Positions 46,845-59,482 of a DNA stretch of 63,881 nucleotides are shown here, one piece after another. Below the pieces are notes generated by a model, which did no database searches, was not told where the DNA came from, and saw only the letters and a list, made by a program, of their open reading frames with translations. Each line of letters opens with the position of its first letter. The first letter of the stretch is position 1. The position numbers and the translations under genes were made by a program. The DNA is from Tulasnella sp. 424 (Eukaryota > Basidiomycota > Agaricomycetes > Cantharellales > Tulasnellaceae): assembly GCA_019633425.1 (NCBI GenBank), contig WSUB01000209.1, positions 1-63,881 on the forward strand, in the 5' to 3' direction.

Positions 46845-48421
46845 CGGAAATCACGGTGTGGAACAGGGTTTTATTATTGATGCTCTGAATCAGTTTGGGC
46901 CGGTGGTGGTTCGGTGGTGGGCAAACCCGTGGGAAGCCCAAACAACCGTGGAAAGGTTTGGTTTCTACTCTCACTTCACCCGGCCTTCGAGTTACCCCGG
47001 CCCGACAGGGCGTTTACAATAAGCATAAATGGCATTTTTCGTAGGCTGATACATAGCCTATGCCTATAATGGGGCCGAAGTAACAGCGTGTTCAGAAGCG
47101 CGTCGCTGTCATCGTCGGCCGACGCACCAGGGTCCGGCTCGATCCGTCACGACATGCGTTATTGCATCCGCCAACATCGAACAGCTCTATATTGCACCTA
47201 AACGGAGACTTTCAAGCTTACTCAACTCTCAATTTCCAATTTCTACTGTCATTCTCCGTTGTCAGGGTTTACTTTGCGTGGGGAGTTTGTATTGTGTCGA
47301 GGGCGGTTCGAGCTGCGCCCTGCAGGCCTGGCGCAGCATCGGCCGACCATAATGGCAACGATGCGCTTCTGCGGACGCCGAGGTACATTATTTTGGCACT
47401 GCTATGTGCACAGACTATATAGAGGACTAACTAATCTTTATGATTATTTAGGTGAGTTGCCAGCGAAGTGAAGTGAGGGGGCCGAGAGTCGATGCCGAAC
47501 TCTTGCATCCGTCGTCCCAGCTTCCGCAGGCTGGCGGCCAAACACACTCGAGGACATAGCCAGAAATCACATGCTGGTACTTGGTGCGAACCATCAAAGC
47601 ATAGCAACATTAGAATGCATTCAATATCACCCACATCCTTAACCATAGTCCGAAAGGAACGTCTTGTGGACGTTCGGTGTTCCCTTTCTTGGCCTGGAGA
47701 GCCGCGCGCTGTAATAGAATGACCGTCCACCGAGAATGCTTCCATGGGATGTACGAAGTTTTAGTGGCACAGAGGCCTCATCGTCTGCTATGATATGACG
47801 GCGTGCATCGTGCTATGGAACTGTCATCAGCGCGTCTAGTGATTGGGTGCATCAAATCAATCGGTGTGATAACGTTTCTCACCAAACCGATCAATGCTCT
47901 CTCAGATGTTCGGGAACGGCCGTGGAGGCTTGGACAGCGGTTAATGATTTGAAGGAACTCGGTCCTCTCCTGTGTAAGCGCTCGTACCAAGTGGCTCGAC
48001 CCCTAAGCGCCCACTTACCTCTCATATCTCCAACGCGGAGTGTTTCGGAATTTTCTAATTTAGGATTATACTATCCGGTCTGGCACATGATCAAGAGAAA
48101 CGTCGATCTCCTCAGAACTTGGTGGAGCTCAGAGCGGGGGCCGTAGACTTGGGGCCAACCGGCGTATTCACCTTTTGTGTGCTCTGTTAGACGGGAGAGT
48201 TTTAATAATTTGCGCCGCTGAGCCATACATTGGGAAAATCCCATGCTTCCTTTTCAACCACATCTAAGCGACAGGACGTCGGAAGCCAGCATATTTTCTC
48301 TCTAAGACCTGACACCTTTAGCCTAGACGCTAATAAAGTGAGACACGGCTAAGCTACTGTATGGGACCATTTCAACGGGGAGACAAGGGGCTAGCTGGCT
48401 CTGGGCCCGGGTCAGTTAAAT
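46845..48421. repeat. Spacer B2/B3, 1.6 kb
   Basis: Homologous to the other B spacers, without the insertion. No recognisable gene. Confidence 0.7.
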
Positions 48422-51400
48422 CTATTGCATGTTTGGGAACATCAAGTGGTCTGTCTCGGCCCGTTGGTCCGTTGCTGACGGTGCTGTCGCTGCTTTCCGC
48501 CGTTGCCCTTTGATCTCGGCGTTATAGATGTCTTCGAGAACGTTGACCTGTCGATCTAATAGTGCAAACGACAGGAAGATATGTTCATTTCCACGCTAGT
48601 TCAATGTGCTCCAGTGACTTTTACTTACGTCCAATATTTGTCCTGTCCCCCAAAGTCCTTAACATGAACCTAGAGAACCACGGCATTTAGTCTACACGGT
48701 AAAAAGCTCAAAGAAAGAAAAATGCAGCTACTTTACTATTCCCAACTCTTGCTCCAGTATCGTCGCTTCATCCTCGTCCTTCGCATCGATCTTGGCTTTG
48801 AGGAAACGGATGATCGCCGCACCGGCAACGAACCAGCCAAGGCTGCATGAATGGTCCAGGTAAAGAAGGTCGTACGTGGTCCCACAGAGCCTGTAGATGA
48901 GATCCAATATTGCTCTAATAGCAGCCAACATTTGCAATGCGGAGTGATCGTTCGGAGAATCAGGCTTTGCGTGTGGGTCGTGGAGCTGAATCATTGCCCT
49001 GGACCAAGGAAAGGGTGAGCGGGTTGGAGCATGCCAAGGCTGAAGTGATAGGGCAGCGTACACGTGAGGAAGGAGGTGCACTGTATACAGAATTGGATCG
49101 ACCGTGGCTCCAACAGGATATCTGAGCCCCAGGGGTATAGTCGTTGTGAATGCAGCTATGGTTTGGTCCAAATGCCGGAACTCTTCGCTCTCTGTCGGCG
49201 AATCGTCAGAGATGACCGAGAATGCATTATTTTTCGAGGCCTTGGAGATCCGATAGCGAGAATTGAACGACCTGACTCGAGACAGGAGTATCGAGGCTTT
49301 GATGTACAGCGTCCAAGAGTCTGTTGTCAAAGTAGGATGGGTGAGGAGCATATTTTCCGTGAAATGTCTGTTGTGGGTAGGGACCCACTCCTATCTCAGT
49401 CGGGAATGTCAGTGGACGAGACAAGAGCGGGGCCAGAGGTGGAGCGAAGGCGCACTCCTTTTATGAAATCGGAGAAACGACACGGCAGGATTTGTGATAT
49501 ATCTTCATCACTGGAACATGCATAGTGTTCAGGCGCCATATCGTAGCGTGATATTACGAGCTATCTCACCTGATTGCGAGAGGCCAAGCTGTGCCCGCAT
49601 TGTAGACTCGTTCCATAACATAGGTGCTGAAAGTGTTGTTTACTACCACCTTATCGGTCATATTCAAGTTGAACTCACATCCAGAAAGCGTTCCTAAATG
49701 GCAAAACCTATCAAGAAGATTCTTATGGAAAGGATAGATCTTATGTACCTGAGAGTTTCAGCCTCAACAGGCGTCTTGGGCTTTCCACACAGGAAGAGCA
49801 TATTTGGCGGAAGACGAGAGAGAGGTTCAAATCCATCCGAGGCGTAAATGCCTAGGAAAGGTGAAATAGACGTTCAGAGGATTAAAACACCAATATGACG
49901 TAAAATATCTGACCCAGGGGACCAATAATTCTGGTCACGAAGCCCATCCAAGTATATACCTAGAGAACCGATAATCTTAGCTCGAAGGTTTTAGGGGCCA
50001 AGTTACGTGGTGTCTCACTCCGAGCGTCATCCCCATGCTATACATATACCACGTACAGATGATAGTCGCTGGGCAGTATTGAAAATAAAAGGGAACCACT
50101 TCAGAAATGAAGGCTCTGCATTACGACGACGAGATTAAATACCTTGCAGCAACTGCAGCAACCTGTCACCTTCCCGCACAGAGGGCCTCAGGCATTCAGA
50201 CGCCAATCGCATCTGAGCTACTCCAAACCCCTCATTCCAGACGCCTTTCAAATCGTAAAGACTTTTTGGCAAGGAGCGCTTTCTTTGTTCAGCATGTGCG
50301 TGGTCTGGGGGAGAAGGAAAACCCGGACCCAATAGTCCATCAGATCCATTTGCTCGGGCCCTATCCAGATTGAGGTCGCCGACGATAGGGCTATAAAGAG
50401 ATCCAAGACCGCAGATTGCGTGAAGGAGACCGGTATGTCTACCGAAGAAAGGCCGAGTTGATTCAGTCGAAAACTGGGAAACGTGATATAAAATAAAGAG
50501 CAGAGAGCTTACGGAAAATCTAGGGACGCTGGTGGTAGCCGAAGAGCGGCCATGAATGTCGGTTTGTGGATCAACCGGCTTGCGAGTGGGACGCTTGCGA
50601 AAAATGTCTCGACGAGGTGATAAACCACAAGTGGAGGGGGAAGGTTTGTAGGCCAGGCCGCTGGAACGACATCAAGAGTCGCTGAACCGATGCCGCCGAC
50701 TAAAACCGAACTTGAATCGAAGGTTGAGATTGTCGGTGTTGGGAGGCTGCTCGAGTTTCCCCAAGAGTTGAGACAGAAGGTTCCAGCAAGTGTGCTTGTG
50801 GATGCATGGTTTGGAAACGGAGCCTCCCGAATGATCTCATTGACCCCGGAGTCGGGGTCCCCAAGTGATTGCTCGAGTGGTAGATTCAGAGCGGGAGAGG
50901 ATACGTGTTGGCCACTATCGCTGGTTGATGCGGAGAAACCTCCGAAGTCCAAAATGATTTTAGAGACGGTTGCGGTAGCACCACACGTGCAGCACGCCAG
51001 CTTTGCGTTCGCAGCTTCGAGGAGTTCGCGGAGCTCGGCTGTGGAATGGTTGGAACGATTAAGTACCGACGAATTGTGCATGAGGCAAGGTGAGGAGCCA
51101 AACCAATTTCGCTTTCAAGGCTTGCTATACGACCCTTCTGACCCTCTGTAGCGAGGTCCGGGTGGTCGTAAACACACTCGGGTTCAGCGGGTGCTGTTGT
51201 TGGCCGGGTTCTGACTTCATACGCATGGGCTCGTTGGCAAGGACCACACGGCATGATGCCATCACTGAAAGAGAAAGAAAGACAAAAGTGAGACGTTCCG
51301 GATTTCGAAGTATGTTGTGGTCCTCTCGCTCGCCATTTCTAGTCGAAATTCGTTATCAGCCGGCCTTGGCTACAAGATTTCATAGTCACGTACAAGTTTT

Positions 51401-51610
51401 CTCCGCCGGCACTATTAAGGTCATGTCACTTTATATTGAGATTGAAATACGCAGACAGAAAACCTACTCGATGGCACGCCTGATGTGTGGCACAGAGTGG
51501 CCACGCGGAGGGTGTGAGCTACTGCCTAGAACGATCGAGAACCACATGGGCAAACAAACCTGGTGTCTCCTCGTTTTCCCTGTAACATCGGATGATCCTT
51601 CACGTGGCAT
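48422..51610 (-). CDS. Zn2Cys6 transcription factor, array copy B3
   Basis: Nearly identical to B2 but with an open frame through exon 14 ('FTTTIPLGLRYPVGATVDPI'). Start MPREGSSDVTG; AAATG micro-exon at 51334-51338. At the start of exon 14 six bases are missing relative to B2, in frame (RHFTENM for RQRLFTENM). The zinc exon reads 'DGIMPCGPCQRAHAYEVRT', and the dimer helix 'ELRELLEAANAKLACC'. The C-terminus ends with NMQ before TAG at 48422. It appears functional. Confidence 0.87.
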
Positions 51611-53061
51611 CGGAAGTCACAGTGTAGAGCAAGGTTCGATTATTGATGCCCTGAAGGGCTTGGGGCAGGTGGTGGTTCGTGGTGGGCCAGCCCGCGGGAG
51701 CCCGAACGACCGTGGAAGAGTTCGGTTTCTACTCTCACTTCACCTTTCCCCGACAGGGCGGTTACAATAAGCATAAATGGGGTTTCCGCAGTCTGATACA
51801 TAACCTATACCAATAATGGGACCGAAATAACTAACCTCACTGTGTCCAGGAGCCCGTCGCTGTCATCGTCGGTCCACGCATCCGATTCAAGGTCCGGCTC
51901 TGTGACGACGTCATGCGTGATTGCATCCGCCAACATCGAACCGTCACCTAAACGGAGACTTTAAGCTTCTCCAACCTCTTAATTGCGAGTGGCCAATCAT
52001 TTTCTTTTCGTCAGGGGTTTCCTTTCGTAGGTAAGGGGGATCGAGCTGCACCCTGACGCAGCATCGACCGGCCGGCACCAGAGTGTGCATAGGCTATATA
52101 GAAGACTAACTAACCAGACGTGCAATATTTTAGGCGAGTTGCGAGCGAAGTGCAGTGATAAGGCCGAGAGTCGATGTCGAACTCTTGCACGGGCGGCCAA
52201 CATGACCCGGAGTATCCAGATATCACGTGCTGGTGAACCATCAGAGCATAGCAACATTAGAATACATTCGATATCACCCCCATCCATAACCGTAGTCGAA
52301 AAGGAAACGTCTGGTGGACATCAGTTCTCGATCCCTTTTCTTGGCCTGAAAAGCCGCGCTGACCGTCCACCAAAATACTTTCCATGGGATGGGCGAAGTT
52401 TTAGTGGCACGGTGGTCGAATCGTCTGGTATGACATGACGGCGTGCATCGTGCTATGGAACTGTCATCAGCGCGTCCGACTATTGGGTGCATAAACCGAT
52501 CAGTTTGATAACGTTTTCCACCAAACCGATCAATGCTCTCTCAGGGGACGTTCGGGAACGGCCGTGGCTTAGACAGCGCTTGATGATTTTAGGGAACTCC
52601 TGAGCCCTCCCCTGCGTAAGCGCTCGTACCAAGTGGCTCAACCCCTAAGCGGGCGCTAGCTTACCTCTCATATTTCTAACACCGAGTGGTTCTGAATCTC
52701 TTAATTGAGGATTGTACTATCCGGTTTGACACATGATCAAGAGAACGTCGATCTCCTCGGAACCTAGGTGCCTCAATGGAGCTCACCGCCGCCCGGGGTA
52801 TTTCTCTTTTTTGTGCTCTGTTAGACGGGAGATCTTTAGGCACCGCCCAGCCAGACATTGGGAAAATCTCATGCTTCCTTTGCAACCCCATCGAAGCTAC
52901 AGGACGTCGGGAGCGAGTTGAATTTCATTTATTGCCTTTCTAAGACCGGACACTTCTTTAATGTAGGTGCCAATAAATGGAGACTCGGCTAAGCTACTGT
53001 ATGGGGCCATTTCAACGACGAAAGAAGAGACTACCTGACTCTGGCCCCGGGTCAGTTAAAT
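51611..53061. repeat. Spacer B3/B4, 1.45 kb
   Basis: Homologous to the other B spacers. No recognisable gene. Confidence 0.7.
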
Positions 53062-56000
53062 CTATTGCATGTTTCCGAACATCAAGTTGTCTGTCTCGGC
53101 CCGTTGGTCCGTCGCTGACGGCCCTGTCGCTGCTTTCCGTAGATGTCCTTTGATCTCGACGTTGTAGATCTCTTCGAGAACGTTGACCTGTCGATCTAAT
53201 AGTACAAACGACCGGATAATATGTTCATCTCCACGGCAGTTCAGTGTGCTCCAATGGCTTTCACTTACGTCCAATGATTGTCCTGTCTCCCAAATTCCTC
53301 AGCATGAACCTACAGAACCACGTCGGTTAGTCCACCCGGTGTTAATCTCAAACAAACGCAATTACTTCACTATTCCCAGCTCTTGCTCCAGTCCCATCGC
53401 TTCATCCTCGTCCTTCGCATCTATCTTGGCTTTGATGAACCGAATGATCGCCGCACCGGCTACGAACCAGCCAAGGCTGCATGAATGGTCCATGTAAAGA
53501 AGGTCGTACGTGGTCCCACAGAGCTTGTAGATGAGGTCCAATATTGCTCTAATAGCAGCTAACATTTGCATCGCGGAGTAGTCGTTTGGAGAATCAGGCT
53601 TCGCGTGTGGGTCGTGGAGTTGAATCATTGCCCTGGGTCAAGGAATGGGTGAGCGGCTCTGGACACGCTGCAGGCAACGCATGACAGTAGCGTACACGTG
53701 AGGAAGAAGGTGCACGGTATACAGAATTGGATCAACCGTGGCTCCAACAGGATCTCTGAGCGCTCGGGGTATATTCGTTGTGAACGCTGCTATAGTTTGG
53801 TCCAGGTGCCGAAATTCTTCGCTCTCTGTCGGCGAATCTTGAGACATAGCTAAAAGTGAACTCTCTTTCGAGGCTGCGGAGATCCGGTAACGAGAATTGA
53901 ACGACCTGACTTTGGACAGGAGTATCGAGGCTTTGATGTACAGCGTCCATGAGTCAGTTGTCAAAGTAGGATGGGTGAGGAGCATGTTTTTTGTGAAAGG
54001 ACGTTGTCTACTGTGGGTGGGTACATGCTCCTATATCATTCGAGAATGTCAATGGAAGAGACTGGGGCAGGACAAGAAGTGGAACAAAACGCACCCCCTT
54101 GATAAAGTCGGAGAAGCGACATGGCAAGATTTGCGATATATCTTCGTCGCTAGAAAATGAATATTCGGTGCCATACCGCGATGTTATATTCAGGAGCTAG
54201 CTCACCTCACTGCCAGAGGCCAAGCTGTGCCTGCATTATAGACTCGTTCCATGACATAGGTGCTGAGAGTATTGTTTACTACCACCGCATCGGCCAAGTT
54301 CAAGTGGAACTCACATCCAGAAAGCGTTCCTAAACGACACAACTCATCAAGATTATTCCTATCGCAAAGGTAGATCTTATTTACCTCAGAGTTTCAGCCT
54401 CAACAGGCGTCTTGGGCTTTCCGAACAGGAAGAGCACATTTGGCGGAAGGCGGGAGAGAGGTTCGAATCCATCCGAGGTGTAAATGCCTAGGAAAGGTGA
54501 AATAGACGATAAGATGATTGGAATACTAATATAATGTAAATCGCTTACCAAGGGGACCAATAAGCTTAGTCACGGTGCCCATCCAAGTATATACCTAGGG
54601 AACCCGATATTCTTAGCTTGGAGGGCTTAGGCATCAAGTTACGTAGTTTCTCACTCCGATGGTCATCCCCATGCTATACATGTACCACGTACAAATGATA
54701 GCCGCTGGACAAGGATTAAGATAAAACAGAGCCGCTTCAGAAATGAAGGCTCTTCATGACAATTACGGGATTAAATACCTTGCAGAATCTGCAGCAACCT
54801 GTCACCTTCCCGTACAGATAGCCTTAGGCACATAGACGCTAATCGAATGTGGGCCGCCCCAAACCCCTCTTCCCAGAGGCCTCTCTTCAAATCGTAAAGA
54901 CTTTTTGGAAAACGACGCTTTCCGTGTTCAGCATCTGGGGGGTCCAGTGGCGAAGGGAAGCTTGGACCGAATTGTCCTTCAGATGCATTTGCTCTTGCCC
55001 TGTCTCGCTTTGGGTCGGCGATTATAGGGCTATAAAGAGATGCGAGACCGCAGATAGCGTGCAGGAGAGCGATATGTCTACCGAAGCAAGCGCAAGTTAA
55101 TTCACTTGAACAACGGGAAAACATAAATGAAATAGCGAGCAGGGAGCTTACGGAAAATCCAGGGACGTTGGTAGTTGCTGAAGAGCGGCCATGAAAGTCG
55201 GCTTGTGGATCAATCGGCTGGCGAGTGGGACGCTTGCAAAAAATGTCTCGACGAGGTGATAAACCACAGCTGGGGGAGGAAGGTCTGTGGGCCAGGCCGC
55301 TGGGAAGACATCAAGAGTCGCTGAACCCATATCGTCGACTAAAAACGAGCTTGAGTCAAAGGTTGAGATTGTGGGAGTTGGAAGGCCGCTTGCACTTCCC
55401 AAAGAGTTTGAGAGCACGAAGCCTTCAACAGGTGTGCTATAAGATGAGTGATATGGCAACGGAGTCTCCCGGATGATTTCGTGGACCCCGGAGTTGGGGG
55501 TTCCAAGAGATTGCTCGAGTGGTAGATTCAGAGCAGGAGAGGAGATTTGTTGGCCGCTATCGCTGTTTGATGCGGAGAAGCTTCCGAGGTCCGAAATGAT
55601 TGTAGAGACGGTTGCGGCGGAGCCACACGTGCAGCACGCCAGCTTTGCGTTCGCAGCTTCAAGGAGTTCGCGGAGCTCGGCTGTGGAATGGTTGGAACGA
55701 TAAGTACTGACTAAATGAGCACGAGGCAAGGTGAAGAGCCAAACCAATTTCGCTTTCAAGATTTGCTATCCGACCCTTCGGACCCTCTGTAGCGAGGTCC
55801 GGGTGGTCGTAGACGCACGAGGGTTCAGCGGGTGCTGTTGTTGGCCGGGTTCTGACTTCATACGCATGAGCTCGTTGGCAAGGACCACATGGCATGACGC
55901 CGTCACTGAAAGAGAAAGAAAGACAAAATTGAGATGTCTCCGGGTTTCGAAGTATGTTGTGACCTCTCACTTGCCATTTCTAGTCGAAATTCGTTATCAG

Positions 56001-56257
56001 TTGCCCTTGGCTACACGATTTCACGACCACATACAAGTTTTCTCCGTCGGCACTAGGGAGATCGTGTCCCAGCAACAGTTAGATTGAAATTGAAAGACGT
56101 GGACAGAATACATACTCGATGGCAAGCCTGATATGAGGTAAAGAGCGAAGGGTCTGAGGTGCCATGCCAAGATAGAGTCGACCGAGAACCGCAAGGGCAA
56201 ACAAACCTGGTGTCTCCTCATTTTGCCTGTAACATCGGATGATCCTTCACGCGGCAT
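53062..56257 (-). CDS. Zn2Cys6 transcription factor, array copy B4
   Basis: Exon 1 encodes 'MPREGSSDVTGKMRRHQ'. The 12-nt exon GCTTGCCATCGA (ACHR), the 18-nt exon TGCCGACGGAGAAAACTT (CRRRKL) and the 5-nt exon AAATG (55975-55979, donor GCAAGT) then join to the exon starting T-GAC-GGC, completing the zinc cluster. The regulatory domain is open ('WPTDLPPPAVVYHLVETFFA', 'HAICGLASLYSPIIADPKRD', 'MIQLHDPHAKPDSPNDYSAM'). One extra residue occurs in exon 7 (KRGLWEE for KGVWDE). The tail ETDNLMFGNMQ is kept. It is the last B copy; homology of its upstream flank to the other B spacers ends near 56345, next to the foldback element. Confidence 0.9.
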
Positions 56258-56370
56258 CGAGATTCAAGGTGTAGAGTAACGATTCAGTGACTGATACCTT
56301 GAAGGGCTTGAGGTTGGGAATGGTTCGGTGGTGGACAACCCGCAGCCTTGCAACCAACAAACACGGCAAA

Positions 56371-56786
56371 CTCACACCGCGAGGAAGTCGGTATTTTCGC
56401 CGTCGAAGATGCGTCCGAAAACGCTGCAGATTTGTGTAATTTTCGATGTAATTTTTTGCCGAAACCCCGATGGAGACCTTTCTATGTGAATGTGCCGATT
56501 GTTTTCGTCCAATGTAGGGGTAGTGAAATGGGCTGCCCGTTCTCGCTCCAGTTTCGACACCCAGCGAAAGGGTACTACGAAACCGTGGGGATTTCGCTCG
56601 GGGAAACCACGGAACGAATTGCAAGGCACTTTCGTCACACTTACGCTAGACGAAAACCTTGAGCATATTCGTAGCAAAATTTCACCATCCTTTTCGTGGA
56701 CGAATATCTCTCGAAAATTCCACAAATCTGCACCATTTTCGACGACGTTTTTGACGGCGAATTTATCGATCTCCTCGTGGTGTCAG
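56371..56786. repeat. Imperfect foldback (long inverted repeat) element, 416 bp
   Basis: The left end (CTCACACCGCGAGGA...TTCGCCGTC) reads as the reverse complement of the right end (GACGGCGAA...TCCTCGTGGTGTCAG). Pairing continues inward through TACACAAATCTGCA on the minus strand at the left against CCACAAATCTGCA at the right, and more weakly through GACGAAAAC. Arms are thus up to about 200 nt and diverged. There is no coding capacity. It resembles a MITE or foldback transposon. Confidence 0.7.
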
Positions 56787-59482
56787 GCCGGAAGAGATAT
56801 ATCTCAGACATCACATTAATGCCTCGGCATTCGCTCCACTTTGCGCAACGCATTGTAGACACCTTCAATACGAGCTCATGTCAGAGCCTAGCAACATCAT
56901 AATCCAACCCGCATTGCACACATCTCTCACCAGCGGGGTTGGCCGTCCCAGGAAATCCGCGCACGGCGGAAACTTTTCGTGGAACCTTTCGAAGACACCG
57001 GCTGGGCTACTCAACCGTCTCTTCCGCTAAGTCCGTTACTCACTATTTCGGCTTCTAGGATGCCCCTCATAAATAAACGTAGTCGCTGTACTAGTTTTAT
57101 GATCCGAGAGCTGGAAGAACCGATTACAGTACTTCAATGTGGACCGCCATGAGGTTGTTTCGCACCCTTGAACCTATGCAACTCGCCCTTCCTTGGCGAC
57201 CCCAAAGGTACCACCCCGCACTTAAAGGAAACGCGAGCAGTCATCACGATGATTGTTGCTTTACGATATCACAATACATACATGCTTCCTCCTACTTATC
57301 CAAAGTCGGGCTTCAGCATCCCTCCGTCGAGACTCGCACAGTTCACTTTGCGGTTTGAGCCGGACGTCGCCGCCAGGGCTAGCGACCCATTCGAACTCGA
57401 CGGCGGTCTGATTGCAAATAATCACCATTGTTCCAGCCCCTCGGTCTCCACCCGGTTATCTCGAAATATTTCACGAAAAGTTTCCGCCGTTCGCGGGTGC
57501 CCTCGGCCGTCCAGATTGCAGTGTCTGGGTCTCATTCCCACAGCAAAGTCGCCGTCCGACCGTCACTTTCTCGCATTGTACCCTTGCCACCCCGGACGTC
57601 AACATGGCGAACCATCCTTCTCCGACACCACCTGAGCAGGACATCGACTTCCTAGCGAAAGATTTCCATGCCTTAGATGTGGAAGTTATCCGCGCGGAGT
57701 CTCGTCGCGCACCGGCACGGCCAAACAGTCTCTGTCGGCGGCAAGTAATATTCTTCAGCATTTGTCTACGGGTTGTGTGCGTTAGAGAAGCTATCTCACC
57801 CCAGTATCGCTGAGATTCTTGGGCTTATGAAGGACTAGCTAGTTTTCCCTTGGGAGGATAACGGGAACCTTCGTGACATTTGGGCGCTGGGTTGGGTTGC
57901 TTGGGAGGTGAGCTTGCAAGTCCAAGGGTGGGGAGTTTCCGACTGCGATTTACCCACCTCGTCTAAGGCTATTACCGATTGTTGTCATTTCAAGGAGTTG
58001 GAGCGAGAGTGGGATGTTACTATAAGAGTAATGTAGGGCCAGGTGCCATTGATCCGTAAAAATACTCGGACTCTCACAAATTCACCCCTTATGCAATATG
58101 ATGCAGAAATGCTGAAAACCTGAACCGACGTCTCGAAACCTCGTTCAGCGCGGAGCCAGCGGGAGCAGGTGCAGCTCCAGAGCAGCTCCAGGAGGGCTTG
58201 AGAGCTCTGAGAGCTGAGACGGCTCCATAACAAATCCGAGGCGCTGGATAGCTAGGGTAGGTCCTTTGTTTGGACTGGACTCGCACTCATCTCCGTCGCC
58301 TCTTCTGTGATATCGACTACCCGGCCAAGGCAGCCATCAATTCTGTTGCCCTTCCGTCACCATTCGATTGGCCGAGTCGTCTGTTTGCTCGGGTGGGGAA
58401 CCAGGTTGCTTATAAGGCGACTTTTTTTTTTTTGGCCGCCGCTCAGTCATCTTGGACTCTTTCCCTCTCAAGCACCCCCCTCCGATACTCAATAAGAGCA
58501 CCTACAAGCAGTAAGTTCAGCCTTTGCGATTCTACTCCACCATACTCCCTTTAACTTGATATGTCTCCAGCAGCTGCCTTGTCAAGCTACGTGGACGACG
58601 TGCCTAGGTGGGCGGCCTTTGCATGCGTTCGCTGTCGTCGGAAGTTTGGCCCCGGTATCACTCTAGATTTTTGTCTATCTCCCCTAGCCTTCATGTAGCA
58701 TTCTTTCGCCGCTCTTTGTTCCATGTTACACCTGAACACTGTCCTATGTAGTCCTAGGCGTAATTAGTAGGCAGTCAAGTAGAACTTGAAATAATACAAC
58801 TTTTCGAACTTCCAAGCCGTCGACTATTGGAATTTAGTGAACGACATGGAATCGGAGATACCAATCCTGGAGAAAGCGGACAAAACCCTCGACTTCTCTG
58901 TCGTTCGACGAGCGTGGTGAGACGCAATTTCGGCGACTTATTCAGCTTCGGGTGAACCGTTACGACTTCCATTCGAAATACGGCTTATCGGCGGGTCCGA
59001 CATCGTCCTGTCACCTCAGCGTCGCAACAAGGCGACCTGTAGCATTGAAGTCCTCGCAATTGCCAATACCCCGCCCGACATATGGTAACAGTATGCGCAA
59101 AGAGTATTGGACCGCTGGTCAAGCCTTGTCGACTCTGATGAAATGCCGCTTCCGATTCGACCTCACTGGGCCAAAATGTGGCAGGGCTATTGGGTTCGTG
59201 GTTTAGCAGTCGAGCGTACCTGAAGCAAGTAGCCTACAAGAATGATATACAGCAGTTTAAGCAAGTATTGAGCGGTATTGCGACCCGAGCAGGAAGCTCG
59301 CTCGATGGCTGCCTGGCTCGATTTGGGAGCTCGTTGTATGAACAGCTCTCAGAGGTTTTGGACGTCAGGATAGTTCTTGGTGTTTTTGGAGGGGAGACTT
59401 GAAGAGGGATCGAACTTTACATAATTCTGCACGTTATATTGAATATAGGACTGCACATCCTCTTCTTAGACCTTCCGCAAGT
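56787..59482. other. B4/C1 intergenic region, 2.7 kb
   Basis: No gene I can support. A short ATG frame at 57604 ends at a possible GT donor after about 45 codons but leads nowhere. Another at 58561 is short and motif-free. A T-run lies near 58423-58433. It separates subfamilies B and C and may hold decayed sequence. Confidence 0.4.

Noticed and set aside
57604..57750. Possible short exon starting MANHPSPTPPEQD with a GT donor
   Set aside because: No downstream exon could be joined in frame, and nothing in the protein is recognisable; insufficient for a gene call.
59178..59402. Plus-strand frame of about 74 codons next to TF-C1
   Set aside because: No motif and not repeated next to TF-C2, so no support as a gene.
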